A DNA stretch of 64,000 bases from Spinacia oleracea (Eukaryota; Streptophyta; Magnoliopsida; Caryophyllales; Amaranthaceae), in NCBI RefSeq assembly GCF_020520425.1, contig NC_079487.1:105124141-105188140 (forward strand), given 5' to 3'. The notes beneath the pieces are model-generated. The model made no database searches. It worked only from the letters and a program-made list of their open reading frames with translations, and was not told the DNA's origin. Made by a program: the position numbers and the translations under genes. Positions 1 to 10,049 of this stretch are shown piece by piece (the first letter of the stretch is position 1; every line of letters starts with the position of its first letter).

Positions 1-738
1 AAATTTGTCACTTTTGACCTTCTCTTGGGTATATATCTAAGAAACATAACACAGAAATGGGAAAAAAACAAATGAAAAAAAAGATAGGGAAATATAATAA
101 AATAACAAGGCATCCCACAACAATACATAAGTAAAAAAAAATACAAGCCCAAAAGTTCCACTCATTAAGATGGCACAGAAAATCCTTAATTGCAATAGCA
201 TTTAAATAAATGCAACTTGAAGAATATAAGAAAATAGGAAGCTTGTAATCGGGAGATGGGAAAATTCAGGATCGCAAAATAAGGGGGGGTTAAAGGGATT
301 AAAGACTATGCAGACAATCGGACAATTTCAGGTTTACACCATCCTGAGGATGATGATCAACAGACTAATCACTAGAAAAGCACATTCACAAAACAAAAGC
401 TCATTATCATTACCCCATTGCCTCAAAGAGGCTCCCGCAAGAAGCAGGGTAAGGGGGGGGTCGGGTGTACGCAACCTTACCCCTACAATTGCAGAGAGGT
501 TGTTTCCAGTTGACCCAAAAGCGATAACGGGACGACCATCTTCTACTTCATGGAAAGGAAGCGAAGAGGCTTTAAGAGCCATTTTGATTTAGTCTATTAC
601 ATCCCACAACCAAAAGAACAAATGAAGCCAAAAGAACAAATGCATGAAGGACTTGTCACACTGATGGAAACTATTATCCAAAATATGGCTCAACATAGAA
701 GTGGATAGAACAAAAATATTCACAATCTAAGGACAAAC
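1..738 (-). other. Intron 3' of the first NRPD2/NRPE2 coding exon (runs off the window)
   Basis: This stretch follows the splice donor at 738-737 (minus strand) of the NRPD2-like exon. I see no further NRPD2 coding sequence in it, so the next exon must lie outside the window. It is A/T-rich and contains one SINE-like repeat near 405-560. Open frames across the repeat on both strands are not credible genes. Confidence 0.6.
405..560 (-). repeat. Au-type SINE-related repeat
   Basis: The segment holds the words GGCTCCCGCAAGAAGCAGGG, GTACGCAACCTTACCCCTAC and AGAGAGGTTGTTTCCAG in the order typical of the body of Au-like tRNA-derived SINEs of many angiosperms. On that comparison the element reads on the minus strand. 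No clear target-site duplication was found. Family assignment is from memory of the consensus. Confidence 0.55.
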
Positions 739-1257
739 CTGAAGGCGGGTCTCAACTTTCAACCTTGCAGAATACGTCATGTTCTGAAGACGAGCATGTC
801 GAGGAAGCAACTTCATATAGTCTTTCCCTCCTTCTGCGTGAAACTTTTCACCCGTCCAAAACATCGGATACTCAAGCTCAACCTTCCCGAATTTCACAGA
901 GGCATATCTCCATCCCCCTTCACCTTTCTTCGAGGGATCATACCCTGGATTCACAGAAATTTCCTCAATGGCGTCAAACACTCGTTGAATCCCATTGGTA
1001 ACAAAGTTGTTGTACGAGTTGATTTGGTGACTGATAAGACCATGTTGCTTGAAGAAGGCTGCTGAAGCTTTCTTGCAAAAGCTCATTACGGAAGCTTCAC
1101 CAAGGTCGTGTAGGTCCAAGTCCATGAGATCACCATCTTCGTCTGATTCCATATCCACGTCATCCCACAGCATCTCTAAGTCAATACCATCAAACGGCTC
1201 TTTATCATTTCTAGACTTGCTACTGGTGCCCTGGCCATCTTTCCCCCCAAGTCCCAT
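739..1257 (-). CDS. NRPD2: First coding exon of the second-largest subunit of RNA polymerases IV and V (NRPD2/NRPE2-like), partial
   Basis: The encoded 173 residues start with an acidic leader (about residues 1-55, with DDVDMESDEDGDLMDLD). They then show the family's conserved N-terminus: SFCKKASAAFF, then HGLISHQINSYNNFV, WRYASVKFGKVELE and LLPRHARLQNMTYSARLKV. These match the NRPD2/NRPE2 branch of RNA polymerase beta-like subunits, the catalytic partner shared by the nuclear enzymes of RNA-directed DNA methylation. The exon ends at CAG|GTTTGT (739/738). The ATG at 1257 follows directly on a pyrimidine-rich TTTCTGTAG acceptor, so the upstream exon is 5' UTR. The remaining ~1000 codons lie outside the window to the left. 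The acidic leader is the least conserved part and could shift if another start is used. The alternatives, RPB2 or RPA2, fit the motif wording less well. Confidence 0.9.
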
Positions 1258-2801
1258 CTACAGAAATCAACAAACATCAAGGACAATACACATAAACATC
1301 TATGGAGTACATGATAAAAATAATAATAATTTAGCACCTAAACCATGAAGGCTAAGAACCGCAAAATCCGCAAGACCAAAACATAAACTGTCATATGCAA
1401 CCTAATAATTTACAACTTCGAATTTACACAAGGAATGGAACAATACCAGAGGACAAGGAAGACTAGTTTGAAAGGAATTGAAACAGAAAAGATCACAGGA
1501 TACCATTTTTTCGATATGAATATTTTGATTGCTATTCACTGCGCATGTTGTTGGAGATGAGCAGACTTATTATTGGATAAAATAAAAACGAGTAAGCATA
1601 ATATACAAAAATGTTATTCCTAATGTCAACAGTTCAATATGTCCATTCACAATCAGCGTCTCCGAATGGACAATCTGTAGTAAACTGAATAAGACGTGTC
1701 TTTAAAACCTACAGTTATTCCCCACTACAACATCATGTATCCTTAGCATATTTCTTGAAGAAGAACGATATTGTTAATACAGATGGAAACTAAAAGCACC
1801 CAAAAGCTAATATGATATGAAACAGAAGGAATTGTCAGAAACAATAAATAAAAAAGGCCATTTGAAAGACAGCAGTAACACCTTTTCTAGGCACTCAAAT
1901 TTGTATAAAATCATAATCTTAGAAAACTTAAAACGAATAAAAGAGGGAACAGCATGGTTCCTGTCTTATTGTACAAGGGAGGACAATTTCAAATTCTCAA
2001 AACAATATATGGATTCCCCCCATACATCAAAACTCTATCGAAAATTCAATGCGGCAAATCAAGCAGCTTTACATTACCCAAGAGGCTCGAAGGATCCACG
2101 GGTTACAACTTACAGACGATGTTAAAGTCTTTTATTTGCTCCATTAGACAACAGATTAGAAAACTACAATAAATCCAAACTCTCCTTCGGGCTTCAGCTA
2201 AAAATACAACTACAACGACACTTAAACCCCTCACAGAAATTCCAAGTACACAGAAATTCCTTGGAAATAATCAGCAAACAAAGAACATGCAACACCATAA
2301 AATACACCCTCAACAAATGTCACCATACTATATGTCTATATGTAACAAAACCATTCCTATTTCACAAAGTTACACCCATTTTGTACTTTCATCACCCAAT
2401 AAATAAATAAAGCATACCCATTGCATTCAACTTATTCATGATTTTGCCCTGAATAATATAAACCATTAAATGAGAAGCAAACAGATCAATTTTTCGCCAA
2501 GAACTTCTAGGTTGAAAGATGAGTGATGACATAACAAAATGGGGAAAATTTGCCACACAAGAAAACCAGATTCCCAGTAGAAAAGAACAATGTTAAACCC
2601 TAAAAAACAAAACTCATGTTTCTCTTCGCATTTACCCCAACAAAGAATTCCAAACAATAATGATATAAAATGGGGAGAAATAACCAACACAAAATTACAT
2701 GCATTTCAGAAAACAAAAATACACCCACTTTCACAAATTTCAACATTCAAATACCAAAATTCCGGATTAACAAGAAATAAGAAAAGAGGAGAGAGAAGTA
2801 C
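1258..2801 (-). other. Probable 5'-UTR intron of the NRPD2-like gene
   Basis: The intron runs from a donor (GAAG|GTAC at 2802/2801) to the TTTCTGTAG acceptor at 1258. A/T-rich, with only short random open frames. An alternative donor from the second copy of the first exon lies near 3154. No TE ends were recognised inside it. Confidence 0.5.
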
Positions 2802-3260
2802 CTTCAAAGATTAGACCCACAACTGAGGAGAGAGTAAGTCTCGCAAAGTGGAGAGTGAAAGATGCTGATTCTGCAAGGATGAGAGAAAGATCAAAAAAAA
2901 TTCGCCAAAACCTTCTAGGTTGAAGCTAATTACAAACCAAAAGGAGGAAAAAGTACCCCAAAAATCTACGGATTTCCAATCAAAAGCAAGCTATGTTAAA
3001 CCCCATCAAACAAATAACATGCATTTCAAAACAAAAATAAAATTAACACCAAATTTCACATTTTTTCAACATTTGACCACATACCCAGATGCACAAACTC
3101 CTAAATTTCAAAAAGTTAACCCCAAAAATAACTATAAATGAGAGGGAGAAATACCTTCAAAGCTTAAACCCAGAATGAGGAGATAGAAAATAGGGATTAT
3201 TTTTCTTTCAACTTTCTCAGTGTAACAGAAGTACACACAGTGGAGAGAGAATGCTGCCGA
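2493..3260 (-). repeat. Diverged tandem duplication covering first exon and promoter of the NRPD2-like gene
   Basis: Landmarks occur twice in the same order. TTCGCC-A-GAAC/ACC-TTCTAGGTTGAA is at 2493 and 2901. ATGTTAAACCC is at 2590 and 2993. TACCTTCAAAG followed by ACCCA is at 2800 and 3153. AGTGGAGAGWGAA-GATGCTG is near 2850 and 3240. Each copy reads on the minus strand as a CT-rich leader ending in CTTTGAAG|GTA, i.e. a first exon with splice donor. Spacing differs (about 408 to 353 bp), so indels have accumulated. Confidence 0.65.
2802..2890 (-). promoter_or_regulatory. Proximal non-coding first exon (5' UTR) of the NRPD2-like gene
   Basis: On the minus strand this is a C/T-rich leader that ends with CTTTGAAG followed by GTACTTCTCTC, a good donor. 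It has no credible coding frame. The transcription start is not visible; the right limit is approximate. Confidence 0.45.
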
Positions 3261-3262
3261 TT
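3154..3262 (-). promoter_or_regulatory. Distal duplicate of the non-coding first exon
   Basis: Second copy of the leader exon, ending at CTTTGAAG|GTATTTCTCCC on the minus strand. If transcribed it would be an alternative first exon for the NRPD2-like gene. The copies are clearly related but not identical. Confidence 0.4.
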
Positions 3263-3655
3263 CAGCGTGGAGGAGAGAGAAAAAGGGGTGGTTGAGGGTG
3301 TCAGACTGTCAGAAGAGAGCATAAAACACCATTGATGAGTGAAAAATGAAGCTCCGTCTCGTTTGGGGGGTTTTCCGTCTTTGGGTGTGGCAAAAATGAA
3401 GGAATTGTTATCCTGTGTGTTCAAGTGTATGCTTATTACCATGTACTTTTTTTTTGAGTATTTGATAGATGTTATTCTATGATTGATGATGATAAACGGT
3501 CCAAAATTACTAAATGAGTTCTTTAAGATATGGTCGAATGTGGCATATATTTTTTCTAGTGGTGGATTCCCTCTCTTTTTTTCTTTTTTTTGAAGAACGG
3601 AAAATTTTGGATGTGTTTATGTTCATATTGGTGTAGTTTACTAGTGTTTGTGTAT

Positions 3656-3902
3656 ATTCAGAAAGTTCTTTACAGTTACTATTTGCACGAACTCTAATAC
3701 AATATTTAACTATTAATATATCCAATTTCGTATGTGGAAAAATTATAAAACTTGATATTTTGAAAATACATACCGAGACCAATCTAACAAGACCTTACAT
3801 GTAACGTTTTAATGTATATAAAAGTGAGAATTTACGGTCAAACTTTTCATATTTTGAACACATATTTCAAAGCGTAAAGAACTTTCAGAAACGGAGGAAG
3901 TA
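3656..3902. mobile_element. Degenerate Stowaway-like MITE
   Basis: The right end ...GTAAAGAACTTTCAGAAACGGAGGAAG-TA pairs with GAAAGTTCTTTAC near 3660 on the left. The interior phrase GAGACCAATCTAACAAGACC recurs in the clearer copies at 26470 and 37941. The left terminus has decayed. The flanks 3263-3655 and 3903-4152 hold nothing else recognised. Confidence 0.5.
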
Positions 3903-4589
3903 ATTAACTTTTGTGAAATGTTTAAAATGAATATATTTATGAGTAGCGGGATGATAAAGTTTATAGATGTAAATGAGCCGATATAAATTGTAAGATATAT
4001 GTGTTTGAATTGGCCAAAGTTTTGTTAATGCTCGATTCACCTTCAAAGTATAGATTTCAAATAATATAATAAATGTGCCTTAAATACTCAATTTCAAATA
4101 ATGCAATAAATGTGTCATAAACATTCAATTTCAACCTTACCACGTGTAAAAACTAGTCTTATATGCACGCGATGCGTGCGAGTATTAAAAAAAACTAAAA
4201 ATTGTGCTATATAAGTATATAATATACCAAGAAATATTTTGCAATCTAAGGGACATTTCTTCTGATCTTATAAAGTAAAATATAAACTCAGTCTACTTAT
4301 AAGAACTGTGTTCTAAAACAGAAGCTGAGGAATACAGATTAATTATTTAATTCTAGCTCAAAGTAATGGTCTAAAATGAAATCAGGGTGGTTGCTTTCTT
4401 AACATTTGAGAACTCAGAGCTTAACCCCCCTACAACAGGTAATCCTAGCTGTAAGAACTCTTTTTCTTGTTCCTCTTTTGACTTGGATTCCTCCGGGTTT
4501 GGGTTTGGGTTTGAGGTTGAGTTTATGTGACTGTTAGTTCTGGCTAAGATGTTGTTCCTGTTCATAACACACCGTCACCCCTCGTTCCT

Positions 4590-5283
4590 GACAACCTCAT
4601 GAACCACAAAGTGAAGTAGAGTTGTCTTCCCATCACTGCTTTTGTAATCAGAGAGCTTCCTCTAGGTGCACCAAGTGCTTTCAAACACTTCCCACGCGCT
4701 TTCTCCGACATTTTCGCACCAAAGTACCCAAACATGCAAAATCCACAAAATAGATTCATCATAACAAATCATTACAACAACACAATCCTAATTAATCCAA
4801 TCAAATGACAAAGGCGGCATCTTTACAGTATATAATGTTAACTTTGTAAAATAGGCTTGGCCGGAATCCAAGTCAGAACACTTGTATCCCTGTTCATCCC
4901 ATAATCAATTGGCTATATAGGTGGAGTAATTTTGCGATCACTCTATTAGTCTCCAACCCGAGACAACTCACTCTAATAGATTTCAGTATGACAAATACTG
5001 ATCTAACCCCAAAATGGGTCACAAAAAATTCAATTTTCGTACAACAATAATCAAAATAACATATTACAATTCCAAAAATTCCAAAAAATACACATCTAGA
5101 TACTACTAAAATTGGGGAGAAATACAGAAATGGCTCATCAAATTTGAGGAAGACGATGAACTTACGGAGAAGTGTCAAATAAGTTGATACCCTGATTAAA
5201 AGCTTCAATAACAGTCGCAATTGATTGTTCCTCAGAAACATCACCGAAAACCTTGCCAAGGGGAGTGCCAACAATATGGTCAA
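4590..5283 (-). pseudogene. Captured L-galactose dehydrogenase fragment, two exons
   Basis: Exon A (about 5283-5166, minus) encodes GTPLGKVFGDVSEEQSIATV, followed by IEAFNQGINLFDTSP and then a GTAAGT donor. Exon B (about 4745-4590) encodes YFGAKMSEKARGKCLKALGA followed by PRG. Together they match the start of plant L-galactose dehydrogenase, an aldo/keto-reductase fold enzyme of ascorbate synthesis (family pattern: FGPVAEDDAV...INFFDTSP-YYGG-LSE-LGK-LKAL). Exon B has no clean AG acceptor and the rest of the enzyme is missing, including the active-site Lys and His regions. A functional enzyme is therefore excluded. Confidence 0.75.
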
Positions 5284-6059
5284 AGCACAATTATGAGCAA
5301 GTCAAAGGCATTTAGATTTTACCATAAATATCTAGCATTTTTTTTAGTACAACCAATCAATCCACAACTTATAACCACAACTTTTTAGTAGACAAGAGAC
5401 ACCAGGTTGCTCCCTAGCATAGACCCGGCCTAATTGAACCTAACGGACTACGGAAGACAGAAGATAACCACTCGTTGCTAGAACCAAAACAACAAATAAG
5501 GGATGGGGCACTACACTAGTACGTCAGTACCTATACATTTCACAGTATGCAAGGGAACTATGAGTTTTCTACTATTAGAGTAGGTTTTGGATCATGTTAC
5601 AGTAAAATAGTTCTATGAGCAGACTTAAGTTTAATCAATCTTATAAGTTGCTGTCAATTTCAAACAGCAGTAAAATCTAACAAATTTGGTAGGATTAAAT
5701 AACCAGTAACCACATCAATTCACAGAATTAGAATGTCATAATAATCCTTGGAGATTCTTTTGCCTTGTGTAGTAAGTATGGGTTTAGAGAAATCATATAA
5801 AATATAAGTATATGTTCAAAAATCTCCACATTAAACCACCCATTAGTTCTTTTTTCATTTCAACACCCTCTTTTGTTCTGTACCGTCTTGTTAGTTACCG
5901 AAAAAAATTATAAAAATGGTTGTGCATATTCTGAAGCGAAAATGGTACACAATTCGGACAGTTTTGTGGTAAAAGCATGTGTTCCTTCCTATATATGATA
6001 CCTAGTCAAAATTGGCACATAAAAACCAAGTATAAGATATAATTTGGTGGAAACAACCT

Positions 6060-6170
6060 GCTTGGAAAGCGTTGAAGATCATCTACAGCATGAAGAAATA
6101 TCAACTTCTGCAACCTCCATGGCATTGCAGACCCATTCAGGTAGATCGCCTTTGGGAAACTGCATAAACA
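6060..6170 (-). pseudogene. Captured exon-like fragment of unknown origin
   Basis: On the minus strand this segment reads without stop in at least one frame (FPKGDLPEWVCNAMEVAEV, or in another frame MPWRLQKLIFLHAVDDLQRF). It ends near a GCAG|GTTG junction. A similar short piece sits at about 6367-6420. I do not recognise the parent gene. It lies inside the Helitron between the GalDH and CKS1 fragments. Confidence 0.35.
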
Positions 6171-6503
6171 TCATATAAAAAGGTCATTTGAATTACACTC
6201 CGTACCAAAAAAAAAAAAGGGAATGTATTTCAGTTGAGTTACCATTTTCTGTAAAATAATAACAAACCTGCAGAATTGAAAGTCGTAAAAGTGATGATAG
6301 GACTCAAAACAACAGTAAGATTGGTGAAGTAAATACAGTATGAATCATAAAAGTTTAGTTACGTACAATGGAAAGCGTTGCTCAACAATAGATGTATGAA
6401 GATCTCTGCTTAACTGGACAAAATTTCCACAACAAAATCATGGATATGAGCTTAAACTGTTAAAACTAATCAAGTATACTAACACACTAATAAAAATCAA
6501 TAC

Positions 6504-6556
6504 CTGTATTCGTAAGTATCATCAAAGTACTTCTCAGAGTACTGGATCTGACCCAT
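6504..6556 (-). pseudogene. Captured first exon of CKS1 (cyclin-dependent kinase regulatory subunit)
   Basis: The minus strand from the ATG at 6556 encodes MGQIQYSEKYFDDTYEYR up to the split codon, followed by AG|GTATTG. This is the nearly invariant N-terminus of plant CKS1/SUC1 proteins, which bind CDKs. The intron position after EY(R) is consistent with the parent gene structure as I recall it. The following sequence does not encode the expected HVVLPPEV exon, so only the first exon was taken. The match is short but very specific. Confidence 0.8.
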
Positions 6557-6633
6557 TTTCGCCTTCAATCGCACAAATAAATAAAATGAAGAACAATAAA
6601 AATAAGCAATCATGAATTACCTTGGGCCTGGAA

Positions 6634-6728
6634 CTGGTATTTTTCTAACTAAGAGAGTTCCACCTTCGGTCCCAATTGTAGGAGCCATCTCCTGTCCTTT
6701 ATTCCAATGTAAAAAGGTTACTTTGCCC
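6634..6728 (-). pseudogene. Captured exon of unidentified gene
   Basis: The minus strand reads open through VTFLHWNKGQEMAPTIGTEG and GTLLVRKIPVPGP. It is bounded by a TTTTTTTCAG acceptor (about 6729) and a CCAAG|GTAATTC donor. Exon-like borders and codon structure suggest a true captured exon. I cannot name the parent protein. Confidence 0.45.
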
Positions 6729-7024
6729 TGAAAAAAATTCAAGAACAAATCAATTCATTAAGTATAATCATGATTCATGATAGTAACTCAATCAACCCGA
6801 TTCACAAAATCACAACTACCAGCAACCACCATCTATGTAATGCAAAAAGCTGTTAATTTTGTACCCTAAATTGGATATAGTATTAAGCTATTAATGCAAA
6901 AAGCACTTAATTTTGCAATTAGTTAAGTTGCAAAATCCCAATCTTAAACTCTTAACTGACAAATCTAAAATTAGACTAACATTCAAAATTGAAAGAGGAC
7001 AAAAATGGAAACTTTATTATTACC

Positions 7025-7082
7025 TGGAGTAGCTGGAGTTGATCCAGTGGAAGCCGAAGAAGATGGAGATTGTGCTACATCT
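7025..7082 (-). pseudogene. Captured Ser/Thr/Pro-rich exon fragment
   Basis: The minus strand encodes VAQSPSSSASTGSTPATP between a TTCAG-type acceptor and CCAG|GTAATA. Low complexity prevents identification. A further small exon-like piece (VRKVFDQMTTPFHV, donor GTG|GTATGT) lies at about 7305-7350. Confidence 0.35.
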
Positions 7083-7399
7083 GAACAATAGGGTAAAAGT
7101 TTAATTGAAGTTCAGATTTATGTGTATTAACCATTAATGTATACTTTATACAAAAAAAAAAAAACTAATTTAGTTTTTTAAAGTAATTGAACAATACTAT
7201 TCTGTACTACTTGAATTATCAAATGCAAATTAAGAAAACCACCATGGTTGATTTATCCATTCTAAAAGGCTGAAATGAAATGAAAGAAAGCAACATACCA
7301 CATGAAATGGTGTTGTCATTTGATCAAACACCTTACGGACAGAACCAAACAACAGAATTGAGAGTCAATGAAGGAGAAAAAATGGCTTACAATAGCATT

Positions 7400-7535
7400 G
7401 AAAAGAAATCGTCAACATTAGGGAGACCAACACTGCCAGCTCTCAAGTACTGATCTTCCCCTACTACCGTGAATGAGTGGTTTGCAACTAAGAAGAAGAG
7501 CTCTTGGTTTAAGGCCGCGTTGATCACTCGTATTA
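7400..7535 (-). pseudogene. Captured laccase exon fragment
   Basis: The minus strand encodes LIRVINAALNQELFFLVANH then SFTVVGEDQYL. This matches the second cupredoxin domain of plant laccases (pattern LLR-INAALN-ELFF-IA-H-FTVV-VDA-Y). The reading frame then continues into non-laccase residues and stops near 7387. Only about 30 residues of a ~570-residue copper oxidase are present, without the type-1 or trinuclear copper ligands. Confidence 0.75.
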
Positions 7536-7959
7536 ATCATCAATTCATTAAAGTTTCTTATTTACTAAGTTTAAATTAATGGTTACAATTTGAATAAGAA
7601 GATAATTTAAATAAACATTAAAATAAAAACAAAAAACCAAAATCCAAAATCCAAAACCCAAAACCCAAAACAGGAAGAAAATATTGAATGACATGAAGAT
7701 CCGATTTTAGAGATAACCTAATTGATTGACCATGAATTGTAAACAACGATTTTTGGTAATGCTAAACTACCCACCCTAAATTAATCATTTCTAGACTAAA
7801 CACTATACAATCACATCAACAATATCCAATCAAAACAAATTTATCCAAAAATCATAAATTCGCCTCTGCAAAAACTTCACCCAAAAAAAATTCTAAATTC
7901 ACATACGACCAAATTGACATAAGTAAAGCAAAATTGAAACAGTAATTAAACGAAAATAA

Positions 7960-8245
7960 GAAATTGGGAAACTCAACTGGTTAGATGATGATGAAGGTTT
8001 TGATTTTTGAAGAGATTCAACGTGAAAAGGGCCGATCGATGCAACCTCCTTATCCATCCCCACCAATTGATGATTAAAAAACCTCAATAACACAAAGATG
8101 AAACAAATAAGAAAAATGAGTTATAATCTGTTTCTTGAGAAATGAATAGAACTGGAAAAGCAGCGAGTGAGAACTCAATAACACAAATCAAATACCGATC
8201 TATCTGCAACATTCGACGAAGATGACGAACCCATCTCAAAATCTG
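7960..8245 (-). other. Exon-like segments near the Helitron 5' end, unassigned
   Basis: The minus strand has an ATG-led segment GSSSSSNVADRS followed by GTATTTG (about 8235-8195) and a second open piece MDKEVASIGPFHVESLQKSK (about 8060-7985) with a possible GTTGAG donor. They could be the first exons of a captured gene. The region 8246-8594 is purine-rich Helitron 5' sequence with long GGAGAGAG runs. Confidence 0.3.
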
Positions 8246-10049
8246 ACCCAAACCCCACTTCAATTCGCATTCCAATTTTCCCAAAGTTAACGAATCGAAT
8301 TGGGGATGAACAAAGATTAGGTCTCATATCTTTTAATTAGATCTCGATTTTTTATAAAAAAAATTTATGGATTTTTTCGAGCTGAGATGAACATCGAAGG
8401 AGAGGATGGGAGGGAGGAGAGAGAGAAGACGGGGGAGGAGAGGGGGGAGGAGAGAGAGAAGACTCCCAGGGAGGAGAGCAGGAAGCCATGAAGGGTTGAA
8501 TGTGAATATGTGGGGGTATTTTGGTCAATTCAAAGGTGGACACCAAAAGTTAATTTACAAAACTAACCTCAGCTCTTGGCTTATATAATAGAGATATTTA
8601 ATCTTAATGTGAGTTCAATCACCGACCGAATCAAGACTCGAGTTTAAAACTCAACTTGAACGAGTTAAACTCCCCTTGCACTCGATTCTAATCGTGCACG
8701 GGCCTAACTTATGTCCGATCAATAAACACTAGTTAAAGGTACTTAGTACTCCGTATATCACAATTCACAAGTAAACATTTCAATAACTTAACCTAGTTCT
8801 TGTCTTAATTTTATATGTTGATATTTTATAAGTAAATTATAACAAACTCTAAAACAATTCACATAATCACTGTAATACCCCGAAGTTTTTAAATTTGATT
8901 AATCATGCTTAGTTATTTTTATTTAGCTTAAAATCGTTTTAAATATTAATTTCAAACTTTATTTTAATTAACGAAGTTTTATTTCGCTTGAATTTTTAAT
9001 ATTATTACACGATTTATTAATTTTCAGATTCTATGATTAAATTTCAAATTTTACGAGCTTAAGCTACTTTTTAAAAAATCTAAATTATTCCGTGATTTAT
9101 TTCGGATTTTTAATAATTTCGGAACGTTCTCATTCGAAAATTTATTTTTCGTTAACGATATTTTTATAAATAATTATTTCGAAACTTAGTTTTAATTAAC
9201 CATTTCTATTCTAATTAATTTCCTAATAATATAAATCAATTTTCTGAATTTTGGCCTAATATTGTGAAATTACGAAAATGCCCTTGAAGAGCAAAATTCC
9301 ATTTCACTTCCTCTCCTTGCTCTCCACGTACAAAGCAAGAAGGAGCATTTTTCTTCCTTTCTTCCTTTCCCTTGAAATCAGTCCATGTTCATGCCTTGGC
9401 CTCCAAGGTCTTCACTCTTCTTCTTCACTCTACTTTTCATTATAAACAACCATTTTCTTTCCATTTTTCTAAATCAAAAATCAGTTAACCAAAAATGGAA
9501 ATCACCCCTCCCTTGCTTCCTTTGTTCGAACCGCCACCACCACCAACGACCACTGCAACCACCGACTACCACCACCTCTGCCTGCTGTCTATCACCACCC
9601 AACCACGCAGCCCCATTCACAGCCACCCTCACCACCATCTCCGGCGCAACACCCGACCCAAACACCTCCCTTATTTCTTCTCCTCCTTCGTCGTGACCTC
9701 CCCTGCCCCTCCCCTGCTTTTCGGTTCAACTCACCTCCCCTGACTTTTCTCTTCTTCACGCCCAGCCGCGGGCACCGCCTTTAGGCCGCGCACCACCCTC
9801 CATCTCCTCTGTGCGCAAGCCGCAACCACCGCACCCCCCAGAACCACCCACGTCACGCACAAACTCCCCTGTTTTTGCGTGACCACCCTCTCCCTTTTTC
9901 CTTACGGTTCCGCCGCCGCAGAACCAACCACCATCACCAGCACGAATACGCGCCTCCGTGACGCCCAGACCCCGGTCACCGCCTCCCATCTCTCTTCCCT
10001 CCCCTTCGTGCTTCCGCCTCCCCTGTTCCTCTGCTTCCCCTGTTCTTCG

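Larger units (their letters stand above)
4153..8594 (-). mobile_element. Non-autonomous Helitron with captured exon fragments
   Basis: On the minus strand the 5' end at 8594 reads A|TCTCTATTATATAAG. The 3' end at 4153 reads GCACGCATCGCGTGC, a perfect 6-bp-stem hairpin, then ATATAAGA-CTAG|T. Insertion between A and T, 5' TC, 3' CTAG and the subterminal hairpin are the diagnostic Helitron features. No Rep/helicase frame is present. The 4.44-kb interior holds exon-sized pieces of unrelated genes with remnants of splice sites, all in the element's own orientation (listed separately). A second 3' end of the same family is at 58345. Confidence 0.85.

Noticed and set aside
334-592. Overlapping open frames on both strands (94 and 82 codons)
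   Set aside because: They cross a SINE-like repeat and match no protein family; nothing in the region supports a gene.
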